DNA of 64,000 nt from contig MABA01000017.1 in assembly GCA_002162875.1 (NCBI GenBank), positions 124,001 to 188,000 of the forward strand, given 5' to 3'. This document shows, piece after piece, positions 43,159-52,165 of this stretch (its first letter is position 1; each line of letters begins with the position of its first letter). Under the pieces are notes generated by a model that saw only the letters and a list, made by a program, of their open reading frames with translations, did no database searches and was not told where the DNA came from. The position numbers and the translations under genes were made by a program. The DNA is from Rhodobacterales bacterium 52_120_T64. Lineage in GTDB: Bacteria; Pseudomonadota; Alphaproteobacteria; Rhodobacterales; Rhodobacteraceae.

Positions 43159-44526
43159 ATGGCGCTTGGACCCAGACTAGAAGTTAGCCAGACGCAACGC
43201 TTAAGCATGACGCCTCAGCTGCGTCAGGCAATTGCTCTGCTGCAAATGACAAATTTGGAGCTGTCCGATCACATCGCCGAAGAAGCCGAAAAAAATCCGC
43301 TATTGGAGTTGGTTGAGCCGGATCCCCCCGATGATATTCCCGTTTTGCCCTTCGACACGGTGCGAAACCACGACACTGAATCGTTCACGTCACTCCCTAG
43401 TACCAGGTATTCCGGCAAACTGGATGGCCTCGATTCTTTAGAGAATATCGAAGACGAAAAAACTTTGCGCGATTCACTGCGAGAAGAAATTCACCTTTCC
43501 AACAGAAATGTGGAGCGGGTAAATATTGCGTTGGTTTTGATCGACGAACTTGATGAACAGGGTTGGTTAACAGCGCCGTTGTTCGAAATTTCGGACCGCC
43601 TTGGAGTTTCCCAAGCCGCAATTGAGGAGGCACTGGAAGCCCTGCAAGCTTGCGAGCCTGTGGGAATAGGGGCGCGAAATTTGCAAGAATGCCTCGAGTT
43701 ACAACTTAAAGAAGCCGGTAACTTTACTGCGGTAATGCAAGTCCTGACGACCAATCTTGATGCTGTGGCAGGCAATGAACTAACAAGGCTGGAAACGCTC
43801 GCCGATGTGCCGCGTCACGAGTTGGACGACGCTATCAAAGTACTCCGCCAACTTAACCCAAGGCCTGTCGCATATTTTGTTAACGACTTTGTTCAAATTG
43901 CGATTGCCGATGTCTCTGTCAGCCTTGGCCCGCTAGGAAGTTGGGCTGTAGAACTGAACACTGATGCATTACCCAGAGCCTTGGTTAACGAAAAATACTT
44001 CAGCGAGGTGGCCAAAGACGGTTCGGAAGCATCGGAATACGTGACCGAGTGCCGAGCGAACGCCCGGTTTTTGGTCAAGGCAATGGACCAGCGCGCGAAA
44101 ACAATCCTGCGTGTGGCAACAGTGATTGTCCGACATCAAAACCGGTTTTTTGAAGAGGGCATCAATGGCCTTCGCCCCCTAACTCTTTCGACGGTAGCCA
44201 CAGAGCTAGGCATCCACGAATCAACTGTTAGTCGCGTGACCAACGGGAAATATCTTTATTGTCAGCGCGGAACATTCGAATTGCGGTTCTTTTTTGTGCA
44301 GGGAATCCGCCGCAGTGACGGTGGCAGCGACATGGCTGCTCCGGTTGTACGCGAGAAAATTCGTAAACTTGTGGCCGAGGAGCAGCCAGATAACGTGTTA
44401 TCTGACGAAAAAATCGCAAAAAACCTGCAAGAAGACGGAGTAGATGTTGCACGCAGGACCGTTGCGAAATATCGTGAGGCCATGGGTATACCTTCCTCGA
44501 GTCGGCGGCGACGCAAGCACACATAA
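43159..44526 (+). CDS. rpoN: RNA polymerase sigma-54 factor
   Basis: A 455-residue sigma-54. Region I opens LEVSQTQRLSMTPQLRQAIALLQMTNLELSDHI. The core-binding domain covers about residues 100-300 (LDELDEQGWLT; QPCEPVGIGARNLQECLELQ-like ACEPVGIGARNLQE). The helix-turn-helix has STVATELGIHESTVSRVTNGKYLYCQRGTFELRFFF, and the RpoN box is VARRTVAKYRE near the C terminus. The acidic region II is very short, as in other Rhodobacterales. It recognises -24/-12 promoters with activator ATPases. It follows lptB by 31 bp; hpf and ptsN follow, the classic sigma-54 neighbourhood. Confidence 0.97.
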   Translation: MALGPRLEVSQTQRLSMTPQLRQAIALLQMTNLELSDHIAEEAEKNPLLELVEPDPPDDIPVLPFDTVRNHDTESFTSLPSTRYSGKLDGLDSLENIEDEKTLRDSLREEIHLSNRNVERVNIALVLIDELDEQGWLTAPLFEISDRLGVSQAAIEEALEALQACEPVGIGARNLQECLELQLKEAGNFTAVMQVLTTNLDAVAGNELTRLETLADVPRHELDDAIKVLRQLNPRPVAYFVNDFVQIAIADVSVSLGPLGSWAVELNTDALPRALVNEKYFSEVAKDGSEASEYVTECRANARFLVKAMDQRAKTILRVATVIVRHQNRFFEEGINGLRPLTLSTVATELGIHESTVSRVTNGKYLYCQRGTFELRFFFVQGIRRSDGGSDMAAPVVREKIRKLVAEEQPDNVLSDEKIAKNLQEDGVDVARRTVAKYREAMGIPSSSRRRRKHT

Positions 44527-44581
44527 TTTGGTGCGGTGTTGAACCTGCATTTAACCAATATTATATGTGATTGGTGAATGT

Positions 44582-44610
44582 TGACTTTAGAAGTGCCTAC
44601 CCTTAGGTTC
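44582..44610 (+). promoter_or_regulatory. Possible promoter between rpoN and hpf
   Basis: TTGACT starts near 44582 and TAGGTT follows after 17 bp. The -35 is good and the -10 weak. The 154-bp gap between rpoN and hpf makes a separate hpf-ptsN promoter reasonable. Confidence 0.3.
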
Positions 44611-44680
44611 CGCGCGCTGTGGAGCCGCGCATTTTAACCCATCGTCGGACCCAAAGTTCGACTAACCTCGGGGAGAGATC

Positions 44681-45250
44681 ATGAGAATTCAGATCAACGG
44701 AAAACATATCGATGTGGGCGCAGCCCTAACCGAACACGTGGAAACGCATTTAAATACGGCTGTCGGAAAGTATTCCGAGCACCCGATTGACGCCAACGTG
44801 ACCTTTTCCAAAGACAGTCATGAATTCGTTTGCGATGTCTCTGTGCATCTGTCCACCGGTCTGAATGCGCAAGCCAAAGGCCGTGCGGGCGATGTGTACG
44901 ATTCTTTTGAAGGCGCGATTATCCGTTTGGAAACCCAGCTGCGTCGATACAAACGTCGCTTGAAGAACCACCACAAGGAACGCAAAAATCCGATCGAAGC
45001 TTTGGGTGTACCGTCCTATATTCTTGCGTCCGGTTCGGATGCGGACGAACCTGAAACCTTGAAGCCAATCATCGTCGCAGAGATGGAGACTAAAGTTCAG
45101 ACTCTATCTGTTGGCGAGGCCGTGATGCAGATGGAATTATCGGGTGTCGACATGCTCGTTTTTCGGAACACCACACACGGAGGCGTGAATGTAGTTCATT
45201 CTCGTGACGATGGAAACATCGGCTGGATAGACCCACGTAACATTAAGTAG
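44681..45250 (+). CDS. hpf: Long-form ribosome hibernation promoting factor
   Basis: A 189-residue protein with an N-terminal S30AE domain (RIQINGKHIDVGAALTEHVETHL; SFEGAIIRLETQLRRYKRRLKNHH, about residues 1-100) and a C-terminal dimerisation domain (VGEAVMQMELSGVDMLVFRNTTHGGVNVVHSRDDGNIGWIDP). The long form pairs 70S ribosomes into inactive 100S dimers in stationary phase. GGGGAGAG lies before the ATG. It is between rpoN and ptsN. Confidence 0.96.
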   Translation: MRIQINGKHIDVGAALTEHVETHLNTAVGKYSEHPIDANVTFSKDSHEFVCDVSVHLSTGLNAQAKGRAGDVYDSFEGAIIRLETQLRRYKRRLKNHHKERKNPIEALGVPSYILASGSDADEPETLKPIIVAEMETKVQTLSVGEAVMQMELSGVDMLVFRNTTHGGVNVVHSRDDGNIGWIDPRNIK

Positions 45251-45283
45251 TCCTTAACGGCTACACTATAGAAGAGACCCGGT

Positions 45284-45748
45284 ATGGAGCTTTCTGAAAT
45301 CCTGTCGGCGGACGCTGTTGTTTCGCAGCTGAATGCCACAAGTAAAAAACGTCTGTTGCAAGAAATTGCGCGGGTGGCTAACGATGTGTATGGCCTTCCT
45401 AGTAAGGACATTTTTACGGCTCTTCAGAATCGCGAATTGCTGGGTCCTACGGGCATGGGAAATGGTATCGCCATTCCCCATGCGCGGCTGGCCTGCCTAA
45501 GTGACGTTAAAGGGATTTTTGTTCGGCTGGAACATCCGGTAGATTACGAATCCGTTGACCGTCAACCGGTCGATCTGGTGTTCGCTTTGTTCGCCCCCGA
45601 AGGCGCCGGGGCGATGCACCTGAAATCTTTAGCACGGGTTTCGCGGACGCTGCGGAACCAAACGATTTGTGCGAAACTGCGTTCGTCTGAAGATCCGAAC
45701 GCGCTATTTGCGATTTTAACTTCGGGTCAGGCTTCCAAAGCGGCTTGA
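45284..45748 (+). CDS. ptsN: PTS IIA-like nitrogen-regulatory protein
   Basis: A 154-residue EIIA-Ntr. The phosphorylatable His 66 lies in GNGIAIPHARLA. VDLVFALFAPEGAGAMHLKSLARVSRTLRN is the conserved second half. It receives phosphate from the PTS-Ntr chain and adjusts potassium and nitrogen regulation. It is 33 bp after hpf. Its last 22 bp overlap the 3' end of the convergent sulfotransferase gene. Confidence 0.95.
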   Translation: MELSEILSADAVVSQLNATSKKRLLQEIARVANDVYGLPSKDIFTALQNRELLGPTGMGNGIAIPHARLACLSDVKGIFVRLEHPVDYESVDRQPVDLVFALFAPEGAGAMHLKSLARVSRTLRNQTICAKLRSSEDPNALFAILTSGQASKAA

Positions 45749-47238
45749 TAGTCGTTAAATCCGAAACGCCCATAATCCATCTTGTAGGCTTTTCGCGCCA
45801 GGTTTTCAGTCTGGCGTGAATACACTTCATCTAGCGCGAACATATGGTCGGGCTTGATTGGTGGGCCTAAGATGGGCGCGGGTAAGTCCAATATGGATTC
45901 AATGTATTTGAATCCCGCATCCATCTGTCCTTCTTTAACAATTATCGAGATCGGGACAGCTGTATTGAACCCCGATAAAAACGCCATTTGGCTATCCCAC
46001 AACCCGTCTTTGCGAATACTGGTTTGGCCTGACAAGTTCACTTTCAAGAACCGCAAAAAACCATGGAACGCTGCGCGATGTTGACCAACGCCGTAACCAT
46101 CATCCCCCAGTGATTGTCGTGTAGCACCGTCCATCATTTCCAGATCCGGCAAGGCGACACCGAAATAATCGATCAGCTGTTCCCGAATAACCGCGTAAGT
46201 GCCATCCCCAGTCAAGAAAATTTTGGTCATGAACGCTTGATAAGCCCGGGTCAGAGGGTGAGAGATGGCCGTGAGGGTGGCGATATCAGGATTGGCCTCC
46301 ATCCACTCAAATAGAGTGCGCTGATTGTGACCGGTGTGTAAAATATCCCCGTTCGATACGGCATGCGAGCAATTTGCGCCCAGCGCAGTACCTACGTCAA
46401 GCGCGTTCATCCAGCGTAAGATTTCCTCGTTCGGGCCGCCAGGAACAGGGGCGAAAAGGATTGGTTGGCTGATGCACGAAACCATTTTAGGAATGTTCGC
46501 GCGACGCAGCGGATCGAAACTGCCTTGCGGAATTATATCATCCTCGCTCCAACGCGAGAGGGCTGCTTGCATTTCGTCGTAATTTTCGACCTTATCCGTA
46601 AGCGAACCAGGGTTTTGCCGCCGGATGGTTTCTTTGTTGGTTTTTAGTACTTCATCCCGACCAAGGAATTTCGCGATGCCGTTCAAAATCGCGACATCTC
46701 TCTGCTCTGGATAGCGAACCCAAAATGCTGTTTGCCCGCCTTTTTGCAGTATATTCCGTATATCCTCGTAATGCGCTTCCTGTTTCGCGCGGTATTCTAT
46801 GAATTCGAGTGGGTCAAAGACAATCTTTCCACCGCGCCGGTCGGGTGCATCATGCAACAACCACTGGTCCGTTTTTCGCGCTATCGCTAACGAAATAAAG
46901 CTTTGCAAAACATCTCGCTGCAATATGATTTTGGCACATTTTGGGTCGCGCAGCGCCATCTGCGCAGTGCGTTGGTCGTGATCGTGGAATACTCTGAACC
47001 CGGCGATTCCCCCCTCAGCATCTTTGATCATTGCCTTGATCAGCGATTCAGGTGACCTTTCTCGCTCGACAAAATCCAAACCCAAAAAGTCCGTGCTTTT
47101 GGGGTGGCCAATGAACAAGGGATTAAACAGCTCTCCGTGACAAGTGATATCAGCGTATTGGTTTAACGATTGTTCCAACAGGTTAGAACCGCTTCGCATA
47201 GATCCAAAGATTGCGAAGTATTTATATCGCCCACTCAT
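45727..47238 (-). CDS. Two-domain sulfotransferase-like protein (NodH-type N-terminal half)
   Basis: A 503-residue protein. The N-terminal half matches NodH/Stf0-type sulfotransferases: the PAPS-binding loop FGSMRSGSNLLEQSL (residues 11-25), CHGELFNP, and the 3'-phosphate segment KIILQRDVLQSFISLAIARKT near 105. The C-terminal half (about 255-503) also looks sulfotransferase-like: SCISQPILFAPVPGG in place of a clear PAPS loop, SHPLTRAYQAFMTKIF as a 3'-phosphate-type segment, and an ending with YKMDYGRFGF, as in carbohydrate sulfotransferases. It probably sulfates a glycan made by the adjoining glycosyltransferases. It is the last gene of the operon and overlaps the GT14 stop-start by 4 bp. Confidence 0.75.
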   Translation of the reverse strand: MSGRYKYFAIFGSMRSGSNLLEQSLNQYADITCHGELFNPLFIGHPKSTDFLGLDFVERERSPESLIKAMIKDAEGGIAGFRVFHDHDQRTAQMALRDPKCAKIILQRDVLQSFISLAIARKTDQWLLHDAPDRRGGKIVFDPLEFIEYRAKQEAHYEDIRNILQKGGQTAFWVRYPEQRDVAILNGIAKFLGRDEVLKTNKETIRRQNPGSLTDKVENYDEMQAALSRWSEDDIIPQGSFDPLRRANIPKMVSCISQPILFAPVPGGPNEEILRWMNALDVGTALGANCSHAVSNGDILHTGHNQRTLFEWMEANPDIATLTAISHPLTRAYQAFMTKIFLTGDGTYAVIREQLIDYFGVALPDLEMMDGATRQSLGDDGYGVGQHRAAFHGFLRFLKVNLSGQTSIRKDGLWDSQMAFLSGFNTAVPISIIVKEGQMDAGFKYIESILDLPAPILGPPIKPDHMFALDEVYSRQTENLARKAYKMDYGRFGFNDYQAALEA

Positions 47239-48902
47239 TTTTGTGCCTTAAAGCCGTTTTTCGTTTGAACATTCGCAGCAGCAGATTCAAGTAACGTGCT
47301 GTTAATGTCGACTCCGATATTTTTTAATTCGCGCGCAAAATCAGTTAAACGCGAAGCATCTGTCATTTCCGGCAAGATTATTGGCATTTGCACATTTGCC
47401 TCGCCCAAAGTAGCCTTCAGCGCAGTTTGCGGATTGGAGAGTACCTCACCCAGCGTCCAGATGTTATAATTGCAATTGGTTTTGGATTGCTCGAGATCGG
47501 TCAAAACCATGCGTTCGCGATTAATCATTGTCGTTGCGGTGGTGCGTAAATATTCGTTGTTTTCGATGCCTCGGTTTAGCAAATCCAACATCCATCCGTG
47601 GCGTATGAAATGCAAATTTGCGTGAGGATCAGCAAGCAGGAACTTTCCGATCTTGGGTAGGTCGGAAATCTCGTAGTGAAATCTTAGTCCTTGTTCGCGT
47701 GTGTTCCAAACAAGGTTACATAAGAAGTTTTCTGGAGCCAGATCACGAATGGCAGCAGAGCCTGACATCCCGCCCGCGCCAATCGACCCATTATTAACAA
47801 ACTTGACGCGGGATTTGGCAAACAGCCGGCCATGTGGTCGGATGCCGCTATGGGTGCCTTGCCAGTCATCGAACTCTGAAAAAACGGCGTTGAAGCCAGT
47901 GAAAACATGATAAGGCAGCGCTGTAGGCGAGTATTCCTCTAGCCACTGGTTGGGTGCGCGCCCATGCATATAGAGCCCACCCCGCCCGGTTTTGCGTCGG
48001 TGTGCCGCTGTTTCAATGCGCTCCAAATTCGGCGCTGTTCTTGCCTTGGTTGGCAAAGGGCTTAGGAACCGTTCATACAGTGTTGAAGCACGTGCCCAGA
48101 TTTTACGTGCGAAAAAGGCGTCAATCTTGTCGAGAAACTCTACGTGATCGTCATAAAATGTTGTTGGTTTGCCCTGGTGATCAAAGCGCGAAAACAATAG
48201 TGACCGTGACTCGATTGTACTGGCGTGGTTACGAGCCAATGTTTGAAAATACGACTCGTCAGGTATCCAGCATTTACGAAAATAGGCATCGTATTGGGCC
48301 TTCGCCGGGTCGTTTATGATGGCTTCCAACGTTTTCCGGCTTAGGCACCACCATTGGCTACCAATATGCGGCCTAACCCCGTTGGGAATGCGTCGATTAA
48401 GGCGAAGCTTCCGCTGTACCTCGACCCAAATGTCAAAAAATCTGCGCTGCTTCTTCCAAGAGAATGGAAAGCTAAGTGTAAATCGTTCGATCCCCAACCC
48501 GCCTGATATCCAGTTGTCGTCGCCGATCACGACACTTTCGATAAAGTCCACGCCAGGGTTCTTGTGCAAAAAGCTTATGAATTCGGCGGGCGCCCGGATT
48601 GGCAGGCTGTCACCGCTTAACAACATCACATGCCCAGCGTCTGGCCTTTCCGCCAGAATTTCCTCGGACATGTTTAGCGTTGCCTCGACCAGCGAAAAGT
48701 GCCCCCATTCGCATTTAACACGCTTAGCCCAGAGAATGTCAGTGTGGTCAGATAGCGAAGATTTGAATTTGTTGAATCTATCGGCTGGCACGCTTTGATC
48801 GACGTGAATACATACATATAAACCGGCGTCGGACAAAAACCGAACAACTTGCGCAACTCGATCAAGGTTATGATGTGCAAGGATTGCAATTGCCGGGATC
48901 AT
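47235..48902 (-). CDS. GT14-type (core-2/I-branching) glycosyltransferase with C-terminal extension
   Basis: A 555-residue protein. The N-terminal part (about 1-270) resembles core-2/I-branching beta-1,6-N-acetylglucosaminyltransferases: AILAHHNLDRVAQVVRFL, VCIHVDQS, EWGHFSLVEATLNM, HVMLLSGDSLPI, GSQWWCLSRKTLEAI and WIPDESYFQTLA. The remaining 280 residues match a Rhodobacterales extension (DUF5928-like, from memory) with no known role. The start is ATG 48902, overlapping the stop of the upstream GT2 by ATGA. The donor sugar cannot be set from sequence. No membrane segment is evident. Confidence 0.8.
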   Translation of the reverse strand: MIPAIAILAHHNLDRVAQVVRFLSDAGLYVCIHVDQSVPADRFNKFKSSLSDHTDILWAKRVKCEWGHFSLVEATLNMSEEILAERPDAGHVMLLSGDSLPIRAPAEFISFLHKNPGVDFIESVVIGDDNWISGGLGIERFTLSFPFSWKKQRRFFDIWVEVQRKLRLNRRIPNGVRPHIGSQWWCLSRKTLEAIINDPAKAQYDAYFRKCWIPDESYFQTLARNHASTIESRSLLFSRFDHQGKPTTFYDDHVEFLDKIDAFFARKIWARASTLYERFLSPLPTKARTAPNLERIETAAHRRKTGRGGLYMHGRAPNQWLEEYSPTALPYHVFTGFNAVFSEFDDWQGTHSGIRPHGRLFAKSRVKFVNNGSIGAGGMSGSAAIRDLAPENFLCNLVWNTREQGLRFHYEISDLPKIGKFLLADPHANLHFIRHGWMLDLLNRGIENNEYLRTTATTMINRERMVLTDLEQSKTNCNYNIWTLGEVLSNPQTALKATLGEANVQMPIILPEMTDASRLTDFARELKNIGVDINSTLLESAAANVQTKNGFKAQK

Positions 48903-49921
48903 GCCCACCCCCCGAGCGACATCAATCCCAAATCTTCAAGCTGCCGCCAACCCTCGAACCGTTTGGAATGTGCATGGTTAAGTATTGTGCCTTTGCCGTT
49001 CGCAGCCTTGTAAGCCCGATATTCGCGCCCGCCTGCGTAATGTTGTCGTCGAGTTTCTTCGCGAATGGCTTTGTGGGCCAGATCGGGCAAAAATTTGGTG
49101 TGTAGAAGGCAGCCGCATATTTTCTCGCCACCCCAATCCTCGAACGTTTTGTTTAATCCGCGCGGAAGCAACGTGTGGGTCGAGCTGACGAAAACATTCC
49201 CACGGGACCACTTCACCAGCGGAATCTTATTTAACGCTGGTGCTTGATCTGGATTTTCGGCGAAGAATATGCGTTGGCGCGGACCGCCTTGGATCCATAG
49301 GTTGCCATACTTTTTGTTAAGTTTTTGGGTGTAATTCCCGCTGTCGAAATGCGTCAAGGTTTTGAACGGGCTCTGCCCCGGAAGATATTCCTGATCCTCG
49401 AGCGATGTTGTCGGATACATGTCCAGCAATAATGCCCCGAACGATTGGATAGATGACGCATCAAGCCAGTCAGTTAGTGCGCGGAGCGGGCGGGTATCGC
49501 AGTGCGGGTAGACGAAAAATTCGTCCACATCGACGATTAGACACCAATGCTCCCGCGCATTTTTACGCAATAGGTTGTTGATCCAGTCCATGCCGAAATT
49601 GGAGCGCTTATAACTACCCTCGGAATGCCACAAGGAAACATCCGGCTGTGCGGCAAGGAATTCGCCTGTGCCATCGTCGGAATCATTATCAATAAAGAAG
49701 AAATGGTTAACACCCAGGTTTCGATAATAATCGAGGAAATATGAAAGGCGATGACGTTCGTTGTGGACGGTAGAAAACAGAAAAATGTCGTCTTTTCGAC
49801 GTGCGCTTGATCGGTTCTTCACCAACGTTACTTCGCGTCGTTTCCTTAATGCGCGTAGCCTGCGCCGGCGCCGTTGGAGGCGCAAGTGATAGGACTCAGC
49901 GAACTTGGAAATTATACTCAT
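48899..49921 (-). CDS. Glycosyltransferase family 2-like protein
   Basis: A 340-residue protein. After a very basic N terminus (LRLQRRRRRLRALRKRR) it shows VHNERHRLSYFLDYYRNLGVNHFFFIDNDSDDGT, then WCLIVDVDEFFVYP, which contains the DxD-type metal site (DVDEFF). These are marks of the glyco_tranf_2_4 (DUF23/GT92-like) group. The function is glycosyl transfer in polysaccharide synthesis; donor and acceptor are unknown. It lies 20 bp after the GT4 gene and overlaps the GT14 gene. Confidence 0.8.
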   Translation of the reverse strand: MSIISKFAESYHLRLQRRRRRLRALRKRREVTLVKNRSSARRKDDIFLFSTVHNERHRLSYFLDYYRNLGVNHFFFIDNDSDDGTGEFLAAQPDVSLWHSEGSYKRSNFGMDWINNLLRKNAREHWCLIVDVDEFFVYPHCDTRPLRALTDWLDASSIQSFGALLLDMYPTTSLEDQEYLPGQSPFKTLTHFDSGNYTQKLNKKYGNLWIQGGPRQRIFFAENPDQAPALNKIPLVKWSRGNVFVSSTHTLLPRGLNKTFEDWGGEKICGCLLHTKFLPDLAHKAIREETRRQHYAGGREYRAYKAANGKGTILNHAHSKRFEGWRQLEDLGLMSLGGWA

Positions 49922-49941
49922 TGGTTACCGTATAAAAATTT

Positions 49942-51174
49942 TTAAATGTTGTCGGTTATAATAGTGTCAATTTCGTGAAAATGCGCGTTCCATTTTGGGA
50001 ATTCGGGCGCTTTTTCTATACAGTCGTTCGCAGCGCTGTCAGAGGTTGCAATTTTACGTATCTCCTCGCCCCATGCTCGCTGGTTTTTGGTGTCGACGAA
50101 TATCGGCGCATCACCCGCAATCTCGTGAAAACAAGGTAAATTCGAACAGATAACTGGCACCCGCATTTGCAATGCTTCGACCAGCGGATAACCAAACCCT
50201 TCGGCGAATGAAGGGAATAGTAGCGCTTTCGAACCTTTCATTAATGTTCCCAGCTGCTCGTCGGTCATTCGATTATGTTCAAACACCGTTTTCCCCATAA
50301 AATGTGCCGTGTCGAGGGTGTTGAAAACCTCCTCATTTAGCCAGCCGCGCCGACCAACGATGTGTAGGTGTGGAATTTCGGCTTGCGGCAAAGTTTCATG
50401 AAACTCTGACCAGACGTTCAACAGCAGTTTGTGATTTTTGCGTGGTTCAATCGTGCTTAGGCAAACGAAATACGGTGTTGTCGAAGGAGATGGCCGCGCA
50501 GTCAGCGGGAGTGGATCTGTCCCCAGCAGAACGACGCGCCCGTGAACCGAGCGACCCCATTTTCCGAACCAACTTTGCATGCGGCGTTCCGTGTCGGTCG
50601 AGTTATAGACAAAGAAATCAGCATGGTGGGTCAATGCTTGCATCTGCGTGCGGAATTTGGCCGTGCATTTCGAGGTCGCAAACTGAGGGAAATCAATTGG
50701 GATCAGATCGTGAATCATAGCGACGATCTTAATCGCACCACAGCGTCTAAGTTTTGGCCAAAGGCCGGGCGATAGCTTGCTATGCCCGACATTCAAATAG
50801 ACGAATCCGGTTGGTGCGTGGGTTTTCAGCCCACGCTCAAGCAACGGCCAGGAAGTGGCGAGGCGCCGGACTGTTTTTCGCACCTCGGAGGTCGCATGGT
50901 GCTTCGGTTGCCTAAATAATGCGCCGATGCCTAGCGTATCCCACGGGCCGTTTTGCTGGATAATCGTATAAAGCTCGCGCATTGATTTCTGGTTGAGTAA
51001 CGCGGATTGACGATTGAATCGTGCCAGAAAAAGTACAGATTTGGGTGAATTCAGAAAGTGCTCAATATAAGCGCGCTCAACGCGGTCGATGCCAGTCAAA
51101 AACCCTTTGTCGGCCCCAGATATTGTGCGCGAAATATCGATAACAACAGTAGATGTACTACCTTTTTGCTCCAT
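49942..51174 (-). CDS. Glycosyltransferase family 4 (GT-B) protein
   Basis: A 410-residue protein. The N-terminal half holds VVIDISRTISGADKGFLTGIDRVERAYI and the mid-segment IVAMIHDLIPIDFPQF. The C-terminal nucleotide-sugar domain has FVCLSTIEPRKNHKLLLNVW, LHIVGRRGW and the EX7E-like LLFPSFAEGFGYPLVEAL, all typical of mannosyltransferase-like GT4 enzymes. I start at ATG 51174, 7 bp after the galU stop; the upstream in-frame TTG lies inside galU. It has no visible ribosome binding site and probably relies on coupling to galU. Confidence 0.88.
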   Translation of the reverse strand: MEQKGSTSTVVIDISRTISGADKGFLTGIDRVERAYIEHFLNSPKSVLFLARFNRQSALLNQKSMRELYTIIQQNGPWDTLGIGALFRQPKHHATSEVRKTVRRLATSWPLLERGLKTHAPTGFVYLNVGHSKLSPGLWPKLRRCGAIKIVAMIHDLIPIDFPQFATSKCTAKFRTQMQALTHHADFFVYNSTDTERRMQSWFGKWGRSVHGRVVLLGTDPLPLTARPSPSTTPYFVCLSTIEPRKNHKLLLNVWSEFHETLPQAEIPHLHIVGRRGWLNEEVFNTLDTAHFMGKTVFEHNRMTDEQLGTLMKGSKALLFPSFAEGFGYPLVEALQMRVPVICSNLPCFHEIAGDAPIFVDTKNQRAWGEEIRKIATSDSAANDCIEKAPEFPKWNAHFHEIDTIITDNI

Positions 51175-51181
51175 GACACGT

Positions 51182-52063
51182 TTATAGTTCGGCAGCTGTT
51201 TGTTTAACAAAATCAGCTAGATCAGATTTTAGATCGTCGCGTTCTAACGCAAATGCTATTGTAGCTTTCAAATATCCGGCTTTCGATCCGCAATCATAAC
51301 GCTGCCCTTCGAATGTGTATCCATAAACATTGCCGCCATCACGTGCTTCTTGTGCAATAGCGTCGGTTAATTGGATTTCATCACCGTTGCCTTGCTTCAA
51401 GTCTCTCAGGCGATTCATAATCTTCGGTTCTAGAATATAACGGCCGATAGCAGCGCATCTAGATGGTGCTTCTTCCAGAGTAGGTTTTTCCGCCATGTCG
51501 TTGACAGTTAATAACCGCCCGTTGGTCTCAGTCACCGAAAGGATGCCGTACGATGGCACTTCTTCCGGTTTCACTTCCATTGCTGCGATCATGTTGCCAC
51601 CGGTTTCCGCGTATTGTTCAACCATCTGCTGCAAGCAGGGCTTTTCGGCTGAAATCACATCGTCGGGCAGAAGAACGGCGAAAGGTTCGTTCGAAATCAA
51701 ACGACGCGCACACCATACGGCGTGGCCAAGTCCCAATGCCTCGCGCTGGCGAATATAGGCGATGGCACCACTTTCCATATCCGTTGCACGAAGCTCTTTC
51801 AAAAGGTCAATTTTGCCTTTTTTGCGAAGCGTTTTTTCCAATTCGGGAGCGCCATCGAAATAGTCTTCCAGCGCACTTTTGCCTTTGGCGGTCACGAAGA
51901 TAAATTCTCTGATACCCGCGGCTCGCGCCTCGTCAATCGCGTATTGAATCAGCGGGCGATCAACCAGCGTCATGATCTCTTTAGGAATAGATTTTGTGGC
52001 TGGCAAGAACCGAGTGCCGAGGCCAGCGACGGGAAAAATAGCTTTGGTAACTTTGCGTTTCAC
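51182..52063 (-). CDS. galU: UTP-glucose-1-phosphate uridylyltransferase
   Basis: A 293-residue enzyme making UDP-glucose. The nucleotide-binding start is KAIFPVAGLGTRFLPATKSIPKEIMTLVDRPLIQYAIDEA. Further motifs are LGLGHAVWCAR, FAVLLPDDVI, VPSYGILSV, RCAAIGRYIL and QRYDCGSKAGYLKATI. The length is standard. Placed among glycosyltransferases, it likely supplies UDP-glucose (and UDP-galactose through GalE) to this operon. Confidence 0.97.
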   Translation of the reverse strand: MKRKVTKAIFPVAGLGTRFLPATKSIPKEIMTLVDRPLIQYAIDEARAAGIREFIFVTAKGKSALEDYFDGAPELEKTLRKKGKIDLLKELRATDMESGAIAYIRQREALGLGHAVWCARRLISNEPFAVLLPDDVISAEKPCLQQMVEQYAETGGNMIAAMEVKPEEVPSYGILSVTETNGRLLTVNDMAEKPTLEEAPSRCAAIGRYILEPKIMNRLRDLKQGNGDEIQLTDAIAQEARDGGNVYGYTFEGQRYDCGSKAGYLKATIAFALERDDLKSDLADFVKQTAAEL

Positions 52064-52165
52064 GGTGAGTGTCGTCCGGACAATGTTTGTTGTTAACCGT
52101 AGTTAAACGGTGTGTTGAAATAATGCCACCAATAAAGTTTAAGTGAGCGTAAGTACACGCCCAAT

